This document shows positions 48,686-48,853 of a stretch of DNA of 48,853 nt, piece by piece. The notes under the pieces are model-generated. The model saw only the letters and a list, made by a program, of their open reading frames with translations, was not told where the DNA came from and did not search any database. The DNA is from an uncultured Pelagibacteraceae bacterium (lineage in GTDB: Bacteria; Pseudomonadota; Alphaproteobacteria; Pelagibacterales; Pelagibacteraceae), in NCBI GenBank assembly GCA_902619495.1, contig CACNEM010000003.1, positions 1 to 48,853 of the forward strand, in the 5' to 3' direction. How positions within the stretch are numbered: position 1 is the first letter of the stretch; each line of letters begins with the position of its first letter. The position numbers and the translations under genes are program-made.

Positions 48686-48853
48686 TTATTCTAATCCGTA
48701 CTCTGACCAAGAGCCGTCATAGATAGTTGGTTTTTTACCACTTATAATAGAATTAGCTAGTCCTAAAATACATGCAGTAACTCCAGATCCGCATGTAAAA
48801 GCAATATCTTTATCTTTATCTATTTCTTTTTGATCAAAAATCTTTATTAACTC
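48686..48853 (-). CDS. sseA: Sulfurtransferase (SseA/rhodanese-like), C-terminal fragment at window edge
   Basis: Only the last 55 residues are in the window; the 5' part lies beyond base 48853. They contain FTCGSGVTACILGLA, where Cys is the sulfur-carrying active residue and CGSGVTA is the loop typical of 3-mercaptopyruvate sulfurtransferases. The C-terminus is YDGSWSEYGLE. Thiosulfate sulfurtransferase is the alternative. The stop is 3 bases before the adaptor ATG on the same strand, so read-through into the RND pair is possible. Confidence 0.85.
   Translation of the reverse strand, partial: ELIKIFDQKEIDKDKDIAFTCGSGVTACILGLANSIISGKKPTIYDGSWSEYGLE

Overview
The window looks like a chromosomal segment of a genome-streamlined marine alphaproteobacterium of the SAR11/Pelagibacterales type. 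This is inferred from four things seen in the sequence: very AT-rich DNA; about 98% of bases inside genes (about 1.07 kb of non-coding DNA, largest gap 211 bp); alphaproteobacterial gene neighbourhoods (fabI-fabB-fabA next to irr, ubiE/ubiB/coaBC/dut, mutM-rpsT-dnaA, RegB/RegA, ChvI/ChvG beside ahcY, TsaE-AmgK-MurU); and many 1-29 base gene overlaps. I saw no phage, insertion sequence, CRISPR array, rRNA or tRNA.

Layout. 1-8978 (+): end of lnt, metK, then a transcription/translation/RNA-decay block nusA-infB-rbfA-rpsO-pnp. Genes often found in this block (trmB, rimP, ylxR, truB) are absent from it, and pnp is broken by an in-frame TGA in its KH domain. 8975-11474 (-): fabA-fabB-fabI for unsaturated fatty acid synthesis and elongation. 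11567-15061 (+): the iron/haem regulator irr, then katG, a 2-oxoglutarate/Fe(II) oxygenase and a DUF2061 membrane protein in one tight run. Irr-box-like sites precede both irr and katG. 15063-20170 (-): SH3-domain protein, MoeB/ThiF-like E1 enzyme, dut, coaBC, ubiB, ubiE. 20182-27550 (+): mutM, rpsT, dnaA, dnaN, gyrB (no recF) and the redox sensor kinase regB. 27559-31707 (-): a polyamine operon (ornithine decarboxylase, deoxyhypusine synthase-like enzyme, N-carbamoylputrescine amidase, agmatine deiminase). 31867-32439 (+): regA. 32442-33954 (-): bioY and a lone ABC ATPase. 33997-42464 (+): polA, chvI-chvG, ahcY, tsaE, amgK-like, murU-like. Then gpmA (-), VanZ-like, secreted nuclease and lipoprotein lytic transglycosylase (+), an RND efflux permease with its adaptor (-), and the end of a sulfurtransferase gene (-).

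How the parts work together. MetK and AhcY make S-adenosylmethionine and clear its by-product. Irr probably couples iron/haem status to haem-dependent KatG and its two co-transcribed partners. RegB/RegA (redox) flank the polyamine operon. The main non-coding signals are: a terminator-like hairpin in the nusA leader; a 14-bp perfect palindrome inside the rpsT promoter; a hairpin carrying the Shine-Dalgarno motif before dnaA; a GC-rich foldable patch before gyrB; and mutually exclusive hairpins between the ornithine decarboxylase gene and regA. The best candidates for something undescribed are the Irr-box katG/oxygenase/DUF2061 cassette and the polyamine-operon leader. The pnp stop is the most important integrity problem.
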